A DNA stretch of 64,000 nucleotides from Undaria pinnatifida (taxonomy: Eukaryota; Sar; Phaeophyceae; Laminariales; Alariaceae): positions 3,027,651 to 3,091,650 of the forward strand of contig JABAKD010000008.1 of the NCBI GenBank assembly GCA_012845835.1, given 5' to 3'. Both the position numbers and the translations under genes were made by a program. This document shows positions 46,930 through 58,300 of this stretch, one piece after another. Positions within the stretch are counted from its first letter, which is position 1; each line of letters opens with the position of its first letter. The notes under the pieces were generated by a model. It was not told where the DNA came from. It saw only the letters and a program-made list of their open reading frames with translations, and made no database searches.

Positions 46930-47975
46930 CAGTTGCAAGAAAAAATCAGCAAGCAGTACAAGAGAGAGGCAGACCGAGACTCACAGGAAAAAAAAAAAAG
47001 CGGGAGCCATTATGCTAATTTTAGTGTAGAAGGCGTCCTTTTCCAAAAAAGAGAAACCCAGGTTGGGTCACATGGTCAGATTGTTCACCAGGTATGCTTC
47101 TTGTCAGCAGTCCTGTGCTGAAAAGATAAGAAACGGGGTAATAAGAAAAGAAGGCTGATATTTCCAGCAACATAAGAAATCCGGGAGCCGTTATACTGAA
47201 ATTAGTGTCAGTGTCCAGCGCACTCTCTTTCAAGTAGGAAACCCAGCTTGGGACATAGCTACTGGGATAGCAGTATTTCTGTTTCTGAGTACTACCAGGT
47301 GTCCTGTGGTACTACTGCTGCTGCAAGACGAAGACAAACAGAGAGACCCCTGTTGCTGTCCCACAATAAAAATCACTCGAGAGAAGCTTAACATCATCAC
47401 TCGTCCATTTTTTTACTCGTACTTTTGATATTTTGAGAACGCTGCGATTAACGTTAGGGTCTTGTTCCTTTCCCACAGCACGCTGGAGTTGGGAAACAGA
47501 CACCGCCCGCCGACCATGATAGATAAGAGACCGAGTATAGACTAGATACCCCGTACGAACATAGTAACTGGTACAGCAGTACGAACACACCAGGTGTCAC
47601 GCTAATGGGTACTGGTCATGATGGGTACAGGTATCATACACTTGACACACTATGGGCCCTCCCAAAGCAAAAAACCTCCACAAGAAACTTTGCCGAAAAA
47701 TCACCAGGAAATAACAAGTTCGACAGCTATTATGCTTCAAGTCAGTGTACGACACACCCTTTCTCGACCAACAAATCTACCCTCGGCTGTAGTATCCTGG
47801 TTTCTTATTTGAGAACATACACACACTACGGGCCCGCTCATGAGCAAGAGATAACCCTACGAGGCACTTGACCCTACCAAGTGAACAAGAAATTCGACAG
47901 ATGATATACTGAAGCTATTGTAATAGTGTACGGCACACCCTTTCGCAAATAAGAAACCTATACCATCGTACTTAA
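46930..47975 (+). repeat. Four diverged ~200-bp repeat units
   Basis: Units near 46995, 47170, 47700 and 47885 share GGGAGCC(A/G)TTAT or CGACAG(C/A)T(A/G)(T/A)TAT followed by AGTGT and, about 50 bp on, GAAACCCA or similar. They are weakly conserved and have no coding sequence. Confidence 0.45.
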
Positions 47976-48031
47976 AACGATCAAAAGCTGTATCTCGGGT
48001 TCATACGAGAGAGCTGGTACTCTCTATGGTG

Positions 48032-48288
48032 CCTTGGGGTATTCCTCAGCTCCAGAGTGACTGGAACCTGTCCTGTGACCACGGACTTGAGTATGCGAGT
48101 TAATGTGAGAACAACAACATGGTACCTGTGAACCTATGTACTAGCACAATCACTACCCCTGGGGTACGATATACTATCAGTGGGGTATTCCTCAGCTCCA
48201 GAGTGACTGGAGCCTGTCCTGTAACCACGGACTTGATTATGCGAGTTAATGTGAGAACAACACCAACACCAACACCACCAACACCACC

Positions 48289-48320
<32 letters not shown>

Positions 48321-48331
48321 CAACAACAACA
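48032..48331 (+). mobile_element. Two tandem hairpin/(CAA)n elements
   Basis: Units 48032-48118 and 48180-48262 both read GGGGTATTCCTCAGCTCCAG to GTTAATGTGAGAACAACA; the second has a tail of CACCAA and CAA repeats to 48331. Confidence 0.75.
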
Positions 48332-50886
48332 TACTAGGTAGTAGATTTATCTAGAGATAATAGCTCCGACCTACCAGGGGTATGCACTATTACTACCAGG
48401 TATGGACGAGTACCAATGTTATATTGTTCGCACCATATCATACGGGCTGTGGGTCGTATACAGCGCAAAATTGTTCGCATCAGCACATCATGCGAGCGGA
48501 GGCAAGACACCGATCGATGCAGCGGTCATCAAGTTTAGTTGCCATAGTCAAGATACCAGAGACAGAACGCTCATGGCTCACAGCAATACAGTTAGTGTGA
48601 TAAGCCCAGCTCTCGACCTTGACAAAGACCCACCCTCTCAGTCCCTTGCTGTGCTCCACCCTCGTCTGTCGCCATTGAGAGAGCCTCAGTCTGCTTCTTC
48701 TTCTCCCCTTGCCTCCCTCCATCTTGATCTCGCAGCCAGCCGCGGTGGCTGCTGATAAATTCTGCTGCTCGTACAAATAATTTATCTCTTTATTACGTAC
48801 GGGAGGAGACAACAGCACGTGCCAGGTGGCGCGTTCGATTCCTATCTCTCTCGCTGCTGCTGTGTATGTACCAGCAGGTGCCTTTCTCCTCTCTCCTGGT
48901 CTTTTTCTATTTCTCGCGCTATGGGCGTGGAGCCCCAGCGACAAAAGCAAAAGCGCTGGTGAGGGATGCGGACACTCGAGCAGGGACTGACTTGACCGCT
49001 GCTGCTGTACGTATAATGATTGCACGAGATGAATACTGGCATGAAAATAATGCGCACAACAAAATGTTCGGAGTTGCACATCTGAACCTTGTAAAAACAC
49101 AAATCAAGAAATATATTGGACGCGTACCTCGAACTCACATTCATAAAACAGCTGAGAAAACATTTGTATGAATCTGGCGGCCGCAGGGCTCCAAAACACC
49201 CCAAAAACTACAGAAAAAACTACCAGAATGCAATCAGACGATTTGAAGAATCAAATCTACCACCACCACCACCCCACCGAATCCTGCCCTGTCTACAGCC
49301 CACCGGGGGGGGTGGCGGGAGAACGAATAGGCGAGCTCAGATACCCTAGGTGTCATAGATGTACCGCATGCTGCGGCTGCATGTACGCCTGCGTGAGCAC
49401 ACAGGTGCAGATAGACCAGACGTACGGCAGAAGCAGTACGTAGTTTTTCAAGCAGCTGCCCCAAAAGTTACGAGTTTTCTACGTGAAAAGAAAACAAGAC
49501 GATCTTTGCATCGTACGGAGAGTCTACCAAGATTCGACGTATTCGAGCATAAACGAAAAACGGCGGCAGCTTCAAACAGTCAAAAAAAAAAATACGTACA
49601 GAAACCCGCAAAAATACAAAAAAAAACGAAGTTCGAACAAAAAGACAGAAACTCGAACGTATATACCCACCGTATGAATAATACTCGCACATAGTCTTCA
49701 ACTGTATATACAAGACGGGATATACATATAACTACTGTTGTTTAATTCATTTGAGTATCATATCATTCTTATATTTCCGTCCAAATTAGTAGCAATGTGT
49801 CCGCAAATACAAAGACCGTTTGGCCGATAATGTGGATACCAAACGGTCTTTAAAATTCCGTCGTGAATGTGACAAGATTTTGTTTTTGGGCAAGAAGCGT
49901 GATTATTAAACCAAAAAGAGAAATGGAATGCCGCCACCACCCCCGCCGTCGCCGCCACCACCGAAAGCCTGTGTCGACTGTTATCTCCATACCACAGGGG
50001 GTGGCAATCACTCTCGAGATGCATACCTCGACAAAGATCGATGGGCCGCACACGACGATCGCTCGCAGGGGGGGGCAACAAAAAACAAACAACAAACCAC
50101 CGACAAACCACAACAAAACCAGCACAAAAACAACAACAACCACAAAAAAAAACACAGAAACACCAACAACCTCTTCCAACAACTAATTTTCCGATTCAAA
50201 TTTCAAGTGTATTGTTCCCATGTTGGGATTGCTGTGCTAAAAAGGTGCTAAAAATAGACACCAAGAGGCCGGCGGCGTGGAAGAGGAAAAGCAGATATAA
50301 ACTTGAACTTTTTTTCTCTACACGCTCGCACTGCTGTTCTTAATCATGCAAGCGGATAGAGCCACGCGGACCTGCTTGCGACGCACAGCTTACAGGATAC
50401 ACCTACAGACAGATCACATTATCTAGGCTTGCAAGTCGTAGAAGCCCTCGCTGCTGTTACGATCGCTGCTGCTGCTGCTCTGCCGCTGAAAAAACAGCGA
50501 TGACCCTGCTTCTGCTAGCTCTTGCGAGGAGTGACTCCATAGAACAGAAATGCGTTGCTTTAGCTTGCCCGCCTCGTCCTCCCCTACCCTTAGGCCGCGA
50601 GGAAGCGAGTCACAGAGAGCCCCTGTACTTCCCCACCCCGCCTCTCTCTTTTGCTTCCGGAAAGTTGTCCGTCTTGGGCAAAGCTCGCTCGCTCTCATTC
50701 CTCTGTATTGGCTTTCCCCCACCCCCTCTACCCGGCCGTTTGAAGACACTTTCGACGAGGAGATTGATTTGATTTGGTTTTGGTGTGGTGTGTGGTATAC
50801 TACTACTTACAGCAAGGTACAACCTGGAATATACCAGCTCGTTTGTGGTGTGGTTGACGCATGAACCTGGCATTTACACTCAATTA

Positions 50887-50889
50887 TAG

Positions 50890-50936
<47 letters not shown>

Positions 50937-51010
50937 CTCACATTAACTCGCATAATCAAGTCCGTTGTCACAGGACAGGCTCCAGTCACTCTGGAGCTGA
51001 GGAATACCCT
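50887..51010 (-). mobile_element. Hairpin/(CAA)n element, inverse copy
   Basis: A pure (GTT)n tract of about 16 units precedes CTCACATTAACTCGCATAAT and CTCCAGTCACTCTGGAG, the same unit on the minus strand. Confidence 0.8.
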
Positions 51011-53353
51011 AGTGTAGTACAGAGTATTGATGCATGAAGGCAACTAGACAATAATACGCAAAAAAAAAAGTTATCTTGAAAATTCACAACGCTTCGCTGT
51101 TTGTTGTTTGTTTCGGCGCACACTGCGCGTAGCGCCTTCCGTGGAGCTATCATGGGGTGGCGAGAGCAAAACGCTCATCAGACGGCTTCGCGGCACACCA
51201 AAAGAGAGTACAGGAGTCTAAGCGAACCCGAGCCCCGCCCCAGCAACACGCATATACCCTCTCTGATTCCGCTCTATTCTGCTCCTTGTCTTACCCATTT
51301 GATGCCATGTCCAGCTCCTCCAAGGCATTCCCTTGGCTCGCCTGGGAAACAGGGTCCGCCCTACCGCTGCTGATGGCCAATCCGCCCGTCACGGGCTCGC
51401 CAACAATAGTCTGCAGCGCTTCGCCGCCTGAGCAGCAGAGATGACGCATCGTGTCCGGGAGCAAGAGGGTGCAATATTTTTCGGGGGGCGTTTGCCCCGA
51501 TCTCTCTCGCCCTGTGCTGTGACGTGCGGTTTGCTGTTGCTGCTGTGCTGCTCGCGCGGTGTGTGCGCTAGTTAGAAGTGCGCTGGCTCGCTCGCTCCGC
51601 CCACGGACTTTGTTTTTGTTTTTTGCTACTTGCTGTGGCTGGCTGGCCAACTCTGTGGGGGATGGCACTTGTAAAAAAAATGACAACTGCAAAAAGACAA
51701 CCACGGCAAAAAAGGTTCCCTCCGATTTTTAGAAGAACGGGAAGAGGAACCCGTTCTTTTTCCCCGTTGTTTGGTTCGTTGCTCGTTTATTGTTTTTTTT
51801 CGGGATCTTTTGGGTCTACTGCAGGAGAAAGGAATGCCACTGCGACTACTCTCTGTTTCTGATGTTTTTTGTTCACGCCCTTGTTTTTCTCGTGTGTTTT
51901 CCGTGTTCCCCCGTGTGTCGGTTCCCTGGTGTCCTGTGCTCGTGCGTGCGTATGAATATGATTCAGAGCGACACAACAGAAGAGAAACCCAAGAACAAGC
52001 GGCGACAGCAGCGGACAGACCCAACTATCCAAGCGCACTCAGTCGTGGTCCCTCGTCAATGCGGTGCGTTGCCAGATGGCCGTACCCGCACTAAAGTGGG
52101 ACCCCAAATTCCGGCATGACACGTTTTGTCTGATGTACGACGCACATGATACTGGCGTGACAACAAGAACAACAAGGAGCGATTTCCACCGCACTAAACT
52201 GGGGCCACGCACTATCAAGCACCGCACTAACAAGGCACCACATCAGATAGATGCTGTGCAGAAGGACCAGTTGGCCTTGCTGCTCTTCATTCTTCACTCG
52301 CTTCATCATGCTCTACTCTCCTCGTGTCGCATTTCGCGTGATTTCGTCCATTTCTTTTTTTGGTTTTGATTATGTATGATTCGATTCGACGGTGGAACTG
52401 CGAACTGCCCACGAACTTCTTTTTTTTTGGTCAAGAATACATATGCGTTGGGCCGGAGAGGGCGACATTTTGACGGCTGTTTCTTGTTTTACCTTCCGAC
52501 GAGGTAGCCATTTGCTGTACCAGGTATGCTTGTTGTTGTAAAGGAAGTAGAGGGTGTTAACCCCCTCCCACAGGAGGTCCGTGCGTGCGATCCCAGTCTG
52601 GAACCTCCGTGCTGGTCTCTGTTAGCTCCACGTCACAGCAGCAGTAGGTGATGCTCGTGTTTCCGGTCGGAAGTTGATGGTGCTGAGTACAGGCTGCAGG
52701 CCCCGCACCAGTTGGAAAAAGTATAACAGACTTGCGTTGTTGATGCCGCGAGCAGGCTCAACAAATAAATACTACGAGTAATTGATACGAGTGCCACTGG
52801 TTGATTGTTTGGTTGTTGGCGCCAAAAAATAATAGGTACCGTATAGAATATGATACGTAGTTCCATATTTTTTATTTAATATAATCGGTGTACAGCAGTA
52901 CCAAAACGAAACGACGGCGCCACATCATACGCTGTTCCATGTTTTTGATGATTCATTCGGTTCACAGCCATGTATTCGGTACTTTTAATTTCCCCGATCC
53001 CTTCTCAAGCAAAGCCAAACGTAACGAACTCCTTGCTCCGCAACAATTGTTGTTGGAACAACGACGGAACGAAGACACCAAAAACAGGTTTCGTCCAGGA
53101 GACGAGCGAACGTTTACGGGCGGGAGCACGCTGGACACGGAGGCAGAGATATATACCGGGGAGAGTAATTTCCCAGTACCGCACGAAAACGCGAACATTC
53201 GGAAGGGTGGCTGTTTACGGGGCCGAGACTTCTAAAGACCTTTTCTTGCTAAAAGGTAAAACATCAGGGGTGTTCTCTCACTGCTTTCTCCTGCGCAAGA
53301 CGAGAGGGTCAACATCAGTCTTGCGCTTGTGGCCAACGCACCGAGCTAGCTAG

Positions 53354-53687
53354 ATGGCAGAACCGTGGTACTACGTCGACGATACCACCAACGCCCAGCA
53401 GGGGCCATGCACAGTCCCCGAGCTGGGGCACCTTTTCTCCGCCACCACTATCGGGGACTCGACTCTGGTGTGGCAAGAGGGGCAGGCTGGGTGGGAAGCT
53501 TTAGCCTCCGTCTCCCATCTCCATGCGCAGGTCATGGCCGCACGGGCAGGACCGCCAGCTTTGCCTGCCAAAACGCTGCCACCGCTGCCGGCTAAGCCGA
53601 GAGCAGCAGCATCAGGAGGAGGAGGGGGGGGTGGTGGAGCGTATGCAGCGGCGCAGGCGAGCGCGCCAGTGGTGCAGAGCATGTCAG
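53354..53687 (+). CDS. GYF_2-domain protein, first exon
   Basis: The ATG at 53354 is directly preceded by an in-frame TAG, fixing the start. The first 55 residues form a GYF_2 (DUF4339-like) domain: EPWYYVDDTTNAQQGPCTV with the WYY and QGP hallmarks, then ELGHLF and STLVWQEGQAGWEAL, matching the usual TLVW..G..GW motif. GYF-type domains generally bind proline-rich peptides. A proline-rich stretch (PALPAKTLPPLPAKPRA) follows, a possible SH3-type ligand, then poly-Gly and Ala-rich sequence. The exon ends after ATGTCAG at a GTACGA donor in phase 1. No partner or location can be inferred beyond the domain. Confidence 0.85.
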
Positions 53688-54851
53688 GTACGATTTATCA
53701 TTTATCGGGTTTGTATTTCAATTTCACACGATGCGCTTGTTTTTCTTCCTTCACTCACGATATTCATATATACCTGGTACAAGTACTGCTGTAGTCTACT
53801 ATCGCTTCGATAGGCGAGCGGCGGCAAAGGCGGAGTTACTGCTGCTGCTGCTTCTCCTCAAGCTGCTGCTGCTGCTGCTGCTGCTGGCGTGTTGACGGGT
53901 GCTGCTGCTGATGCTGCTGTGTGCGTACTGATGTGGTATACATACTGCACTGCACATTTCCCCGAGTATTGCATGGCCGCGCACTCTCGGACACCGGGAG
54001 TCTCCTTGCGTGGGCGAGGGCCAGGGACGTGATTTCTTACAGTACGTACCTGTTAAATTTTTCGGCCGCTCGTTGGCCCCCGCTCGTTACTGCAACAATG
54101 CACTGGTCCTGCGGATGGAACACTTTTTACACTTTCGAGGGCACTGCTGCTGTTGTATACCAGGTACTCGGTAATAAAATAGCTGTTGCTTGTCGCTTGT
54201 CGGCCAGCAATCGCCGGTCCCCAGACCAAACAAAGGTTATGATGCAGTATCATACATGCTTGTGTGATGTCTAATACCCACTCGCATCGAAATATACATT
54301 TTGTAGTTGTGTCTACAACTCACAGAGGGCAACGCGAACGCCCGTGCAAAGGCTGCTGTGCCGGGGGGTCTTGCAGTGGACGGAGGGGGCGATGAATGAA
54401 CGATTATAGGAGTCCAGGGCGGAAGGATCATGTTAAAGTGCCAATACATCAGCTGAGATGAGTTCGATAAATTGGGGGTCGATACTATCTTTTGCAAGCT
54501 GCGTGATATTGCGTGCGCTTTCTGTCGCCGCCGTGTACTTTCAATGTGGACGAGTACCTGTGGGTGAGGACGGATGATGTTTGTGTGCGCTTCTGTCGCC
54601 GCCGTGCACTTTCAATGTGGATGGGTACCTGTGGGTGAGGACGGATAGAGCTATCGTTTCGTAGCACGTACTACGGCAGTAGTACAACGGTAGATGCCAG
54701 GTGCCATGGTACCAGGTACCAGGTATGCAGCAGCGGCAGCAGCAGCAACTGCTGTAGCAAGCCACAGTTAGTGCTCTAGTTTATACAGTATATACAAAGG
54801 CCCCGCTCCGCGGGCGCATGACGTCGCCCGCTCTGCCCGCGCAAGGGAGAG
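53688..54851. other. GYF_2 intron and downstream sequence
   Basis: Holds a CTG/TGC tract (53839-53885), the candidate last exon (54326-54399) and a 75-bp tandem duplication at about 54510-54655 (CTTTCTGTCGCCGCCGTG twice). No other gene seen. Confidence 0.5.
54326..54399 (+). CDS. Candidate terminal exon of the GYF_2 gene
   Basis: After a CAACTCACAG acceptor, the two bases AG complete the codon left by the phase-1 donor at 53687 and give Glu. The frame then reads GNANARAKAAVPGGLAVDG and stops at TGA after about 24 residues. Phase, Ala/Gly-rich composition and the stop fit a short last exon, making a protein of about 135 residues. A weak donor (GCA/GTGGAC) inside leaves the possibility that the gene continues. 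No other phase-compatible exon stood out. Confidence 0.4.
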
Positions 54852-55676
54852 TACAACTAAATGCGAGCGGGGCAGAAAGAAGAGGCCCATGATTTGGTGA
54901 AAGTAGCGATATGGTAATGCCAAGAGCTACTTGTGCAGAGCTAATTGCCCTGTGCTACTGTGTCGTGTGCTGTCGGCGATGTCACGTTCTGATCGGCCGT
55001 TCGGGTGTAGTTTGCGAAGACAACGTAAACATGATGAGGACCGAGAGATGACAATCGAATGAAGAAATCAAAAAGACCATTACACACGTAAGTACCGGTA
55101 CCCGATACATCGTAAATCGCATGATACCTGGTACTGCTGTATGTCCGAAAGAAAGCACAGTGCAGCACGGCACAGCACCGCGCCGCAGGGCAAGGCACGG
55201 CACCGCACGTCACGGCACGGCGCTGCGCTGCTCAGTAGCTGGGCTGAGCTGAGCTGGGAGTGCGTTATTTGTGATTCAGCAATGTAGTCCGTACAAACCT
55301 GGTGTAGAACTAACTGTAGTACCGGTATCTGGTATGATACTTCTAATGACACCTGGCATGTACGAAAGAGTAAGTACAGCAAAGCACGCAGCACGGTACA
55401 GCACCGTACAGCAGTACCGCACGGCAGGGCACGGCACCACACGGCACCGCCCGGCGCTGCGCTGCTGAGCTAAGCTGATGTGATGAGCCAAGCTGAGCTC
55501 AGCTGGGACCTGGTTTGATAGTTCGTGCAACTTAAGTAAAAATGGTGGAGGAAAATCAAAGAAAAGCTGAGCCGTTCCGCAAGTAATGAAAGTATTGGAA
55601 GGAGGCGGCGTTCAAGTGGGAGGTCTCGAGACGCCAGGGATGTAACAACCGAGCCCGCACAAGAAAAATGTCTTAG

Positions 55677-55765
55677 GCCATTTCTTATAAGTCGGATTTG
55701 TCAGTCGAAAACGGCCGTTTTCGACTGAAGCCCAAATCGAGCTTTCTTACGCAGTCGAGAAAGGG
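55677..55765. mobile_element. Small GGCCATTTCTTA MITE-like unit
   Basis: GGCCATTTCTTATAAGTCGG, then CAGTCGAAAACGGCCGTTTT and CGAGCTTTCTTAC. An inverted near-copy lies at 56497-56580 in the centre of the palindrome. Confidence 0.55.
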
Positions 55766-55793
55766 CTTTTTCGACTCAACTTTTTTCGACTGA

Positions 55794-57255
55794 GGCCATT
55801 TCTTACACCGTCGGATTCCGCCAGTCGAAAACGGCCCTTTTCGACTGGACTTGTTTTCGACTGGAATCTTAGTCCTTCTTTTTTTCGTCAGTCGAGTCGA
55901 TTTTATAGTTTTTGTGCTCTTCCTAGAGGCGGTTGGTGTGAGGGAGTACTGCTGTACAGCAGTCGAAATCGGTTGGCAGCTCTGCGCTTCTCGCGCTTTC
56001 TCCGCGAGCAACGGCTCGACGAACCCTCGTCCCAGCGAGTTGGTGGCTTTGGGCTTAGCCAAAAGCCGCCAAAGCTACGTTCGTGGAGTTGCACTCAGCC
56101 GAGAGCCGCCAAAGCTACAGCAGGCGCAGCCGTTGTTGGCAGCATGAGATCGATACCTCGCGCTGCTGCCGTCGTGTGATACACGCTGCTGGCGAGCGGA
56201 GCTAGGAATGCGCCACGCTGACTTGCTGCGAGGAGCAACAGCAGTGATAGCCACGCCAGCGTCAACGCCTTGTATGATACTGCAGTGTGGTACCTTGTAT
56301 GGGTGTGTGGCCGTGTATCCGTGTGGGTGTGTGTTTGGTGGTGGGATGAACGATGCGATCGGTTAAAAAAACACGCGTTAAACTTTTTCGACTGAGTTTT
56401 TCGACTGGAGGATCCAGTCGAAAAAGTCGAGTTTTTCGACTGGATCCGCCAGTCGGAATTCTCAGTCGAAAAAAGTTGAGTCGAAAAATGCCTTTTTCGA
56501 CTGTGTAAGAAAGCTCTATTTGGGTTTCAGTCCAAAAAGGCCGTTTTCGACTGACAAATCCGACTGTATAAGAAATGGCCTGAGTTTTTCGACTAGGGGA
56601 TCCAGTCGAAAAACTCGACTTTTTCGACTGCATCTGTCCGTCGAAAAACTCAGTCGAAAAAGTTTTACACCTGTTTTTTGAACCCATCGCATCGCTCATC
56701 CCACCACAAAACACGCACCCACACGCCCACACGCCCATACCAGGTACCACACAGCAGTATCTTACAACAGCGCCGACGCTGCCTTGGCTATCACTGATGT
56801 TGCTTTTCGCCGTAAGTCAGCGTGGCGCATTCCTAGCTCCGCTCGCCAGCAGCATGTATCACACGACAGCAGTAGCGCGCGTTATCGATGCCATTTTGCC
56901 AACAACGGGTACGCCTGCTGTAGCTTTGGCGGCTCTCGGCTGAGTGCAACGCCACGAACGTAGCTTTGGCGGCTTTCGGCTAAGCCTAACGCCACCAACC
57001 CACTTGGACGAAGGTTCGTCACGGGTGAAGCACGCGTTGCTCGCAAGGAACGCGCGAAGCACAGAGCTGCCAACCGAGTTTCGACTGCTGTGCAGCAGTA
57101 CTCCCTCACACCAACCGCCTCTGGGAAAAGCACAAAAACTATAAAATCGACTCGACTGACGATAAGAAGAAGGACCAGAAGAATCCAGTCGAAAAAAAGT
57201 CCTGTCGAAAAGGGCCGTTTTCGACTGGCGGAATCCGACTGTGTAAGAAATGGCC
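55794..57255. repeat. ~1.46-kb palindrome with CAGTCGAAAA motifs
   Basis: The sequence from GGCCATTTCTTACACC to 56258 reappears inverted at 56782-57255 ending GTGTAAGAAATGGCC, and the intervening 56265-56385 pairs with 56660-56775. Arms differ at many bases. The centre is dense in TTTTTCGACTG and CAGTCGAAAAA. Arms also share GCGGTTGGTGTGAGGGAGTA and GCCGCCAAAGCTAC. Confidence 0.8.
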
Positions 57256-57759
57256 TTGTTAAGTGTAATACAAAGCTGAAACTGACAGATGCATGCCTCT
57301 TCCGGTATTTATTTGCTGGTGGAAACTGGAAAGAAGTTTAAGTTCGCCTCTTTGAAACAAAGGCAAGCTTGTCAGGCGACAGGCGACAGACAGACGGTCA
57401 CATTTCTCCGTACATTGCTTCCGACAGCAGTCCTGCCTGGCGAGGGGCATGCATGCTGCCCAGCCCAGCTCTACGATATTATGGCTTGCCTATCTTTCTG
57501 CCTGCGTCTACGCTATCTCTTTTTCTCCTGGACGAATTGGGTTGCGGGTGGGGAAAGAGTTTACGGAATTACGGAGTGTGTAGTAGAGGAAGTAACTTAG
57601 GCTTGGACGTGCCCGGGCCTACCGCCCTCCCATGTGGGGGCCATTAAACGATAAGACATCATCAACAGGGGGCAACTCACGTGCAACCCTATCAGCTGTA
57701 TGACGCCACCACCAGAGACGAGGGCTCGTAGTGAAGGTATATACAAATGCGACTTTTTA

Positions 57760-58300
57760 AGCATCACAATGGGGTTTCCACCTGTAAAGCCACAGCAAAA
57801 ACGGGAACAACACTAGATGAGTGTATAATTAGTCGCGGGCAGGGCCCACTAATCACCCTGATTGATACAGGGCGACTCTATCCACCCAAACCGGAGTTTC
57901 CACCAGAAAGACCACAGAAAAAACGGGAACAACACTAAAATCAGCTTTTTTCGCGTCTCACCCGGACCTGAGCCCTCCAAACTACCCCTGGGTGTATAAT
58001 TAGACGCCGGCAGGGCTCAACAAGCACCTTGATACAAAAGGCGACATTCCCTTCTATATCGAGTTCGGGGTTTCCACCAGAATGGCCGCGGCGAAACGGG
58101 AACAACACTGAAACTTGTTTTTTTCGCGTCTCAGCCGGACCTGAGGACCTGAGCCCCAGGGTGTATAATTAACTGCCGTCAGGGCCCACCAAGCACCCTG
58201 ATGCAAGGGCGGCTGTTTCCACAAAATAAATGCTTCCACCAAAAAGCCACAGCAAAAACGGGAACAACACTAAAATTGTTTTTTTCGTGTCTCATCAGAT
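57760..58300 (+). repeat. Four-unit ~135-150-bp tandem repeat
   Basis: Each unit has TTTCCACCAGAAAG(A/C)CACAG, AAACGGGAACAACACT, TTTTTTTCG(C/T)GTCTCA, GGGTGTATAATTA and CAGGGCCCACCAAGCACCCT with small changes. Confidence 0.85.

Larger units (their letters stand above)
32821..53353. other. 20-kb repeat mosaic between the two genes
   Basis: No gene is recognised on either strand. The content is dispersed repeat families, TIR elements, minisatellites and microsatellites listed separately, plus unassigned sequence, for example 36100-37670, 45350-45900 and 51060-52870. The promoter and first exons of the PH gene (minus) should lie in the left part. Open frames of 130-210 residues (such as 48480-49100 minus) show no known domain. 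Confidence 0.6.

Noticed and set aside
48480-49100. 206-residue minus-strand open frame
   Set aside because: No recognisable domain, composition or splice signals; lies in a repeat-rich stretch.
53813-53940. Second exon of the GYF_2 gene after GATAG
   Set aside because: The phase-compatible frame is poly-Cys from a CTG repeat; the exon at 54326 fits better.
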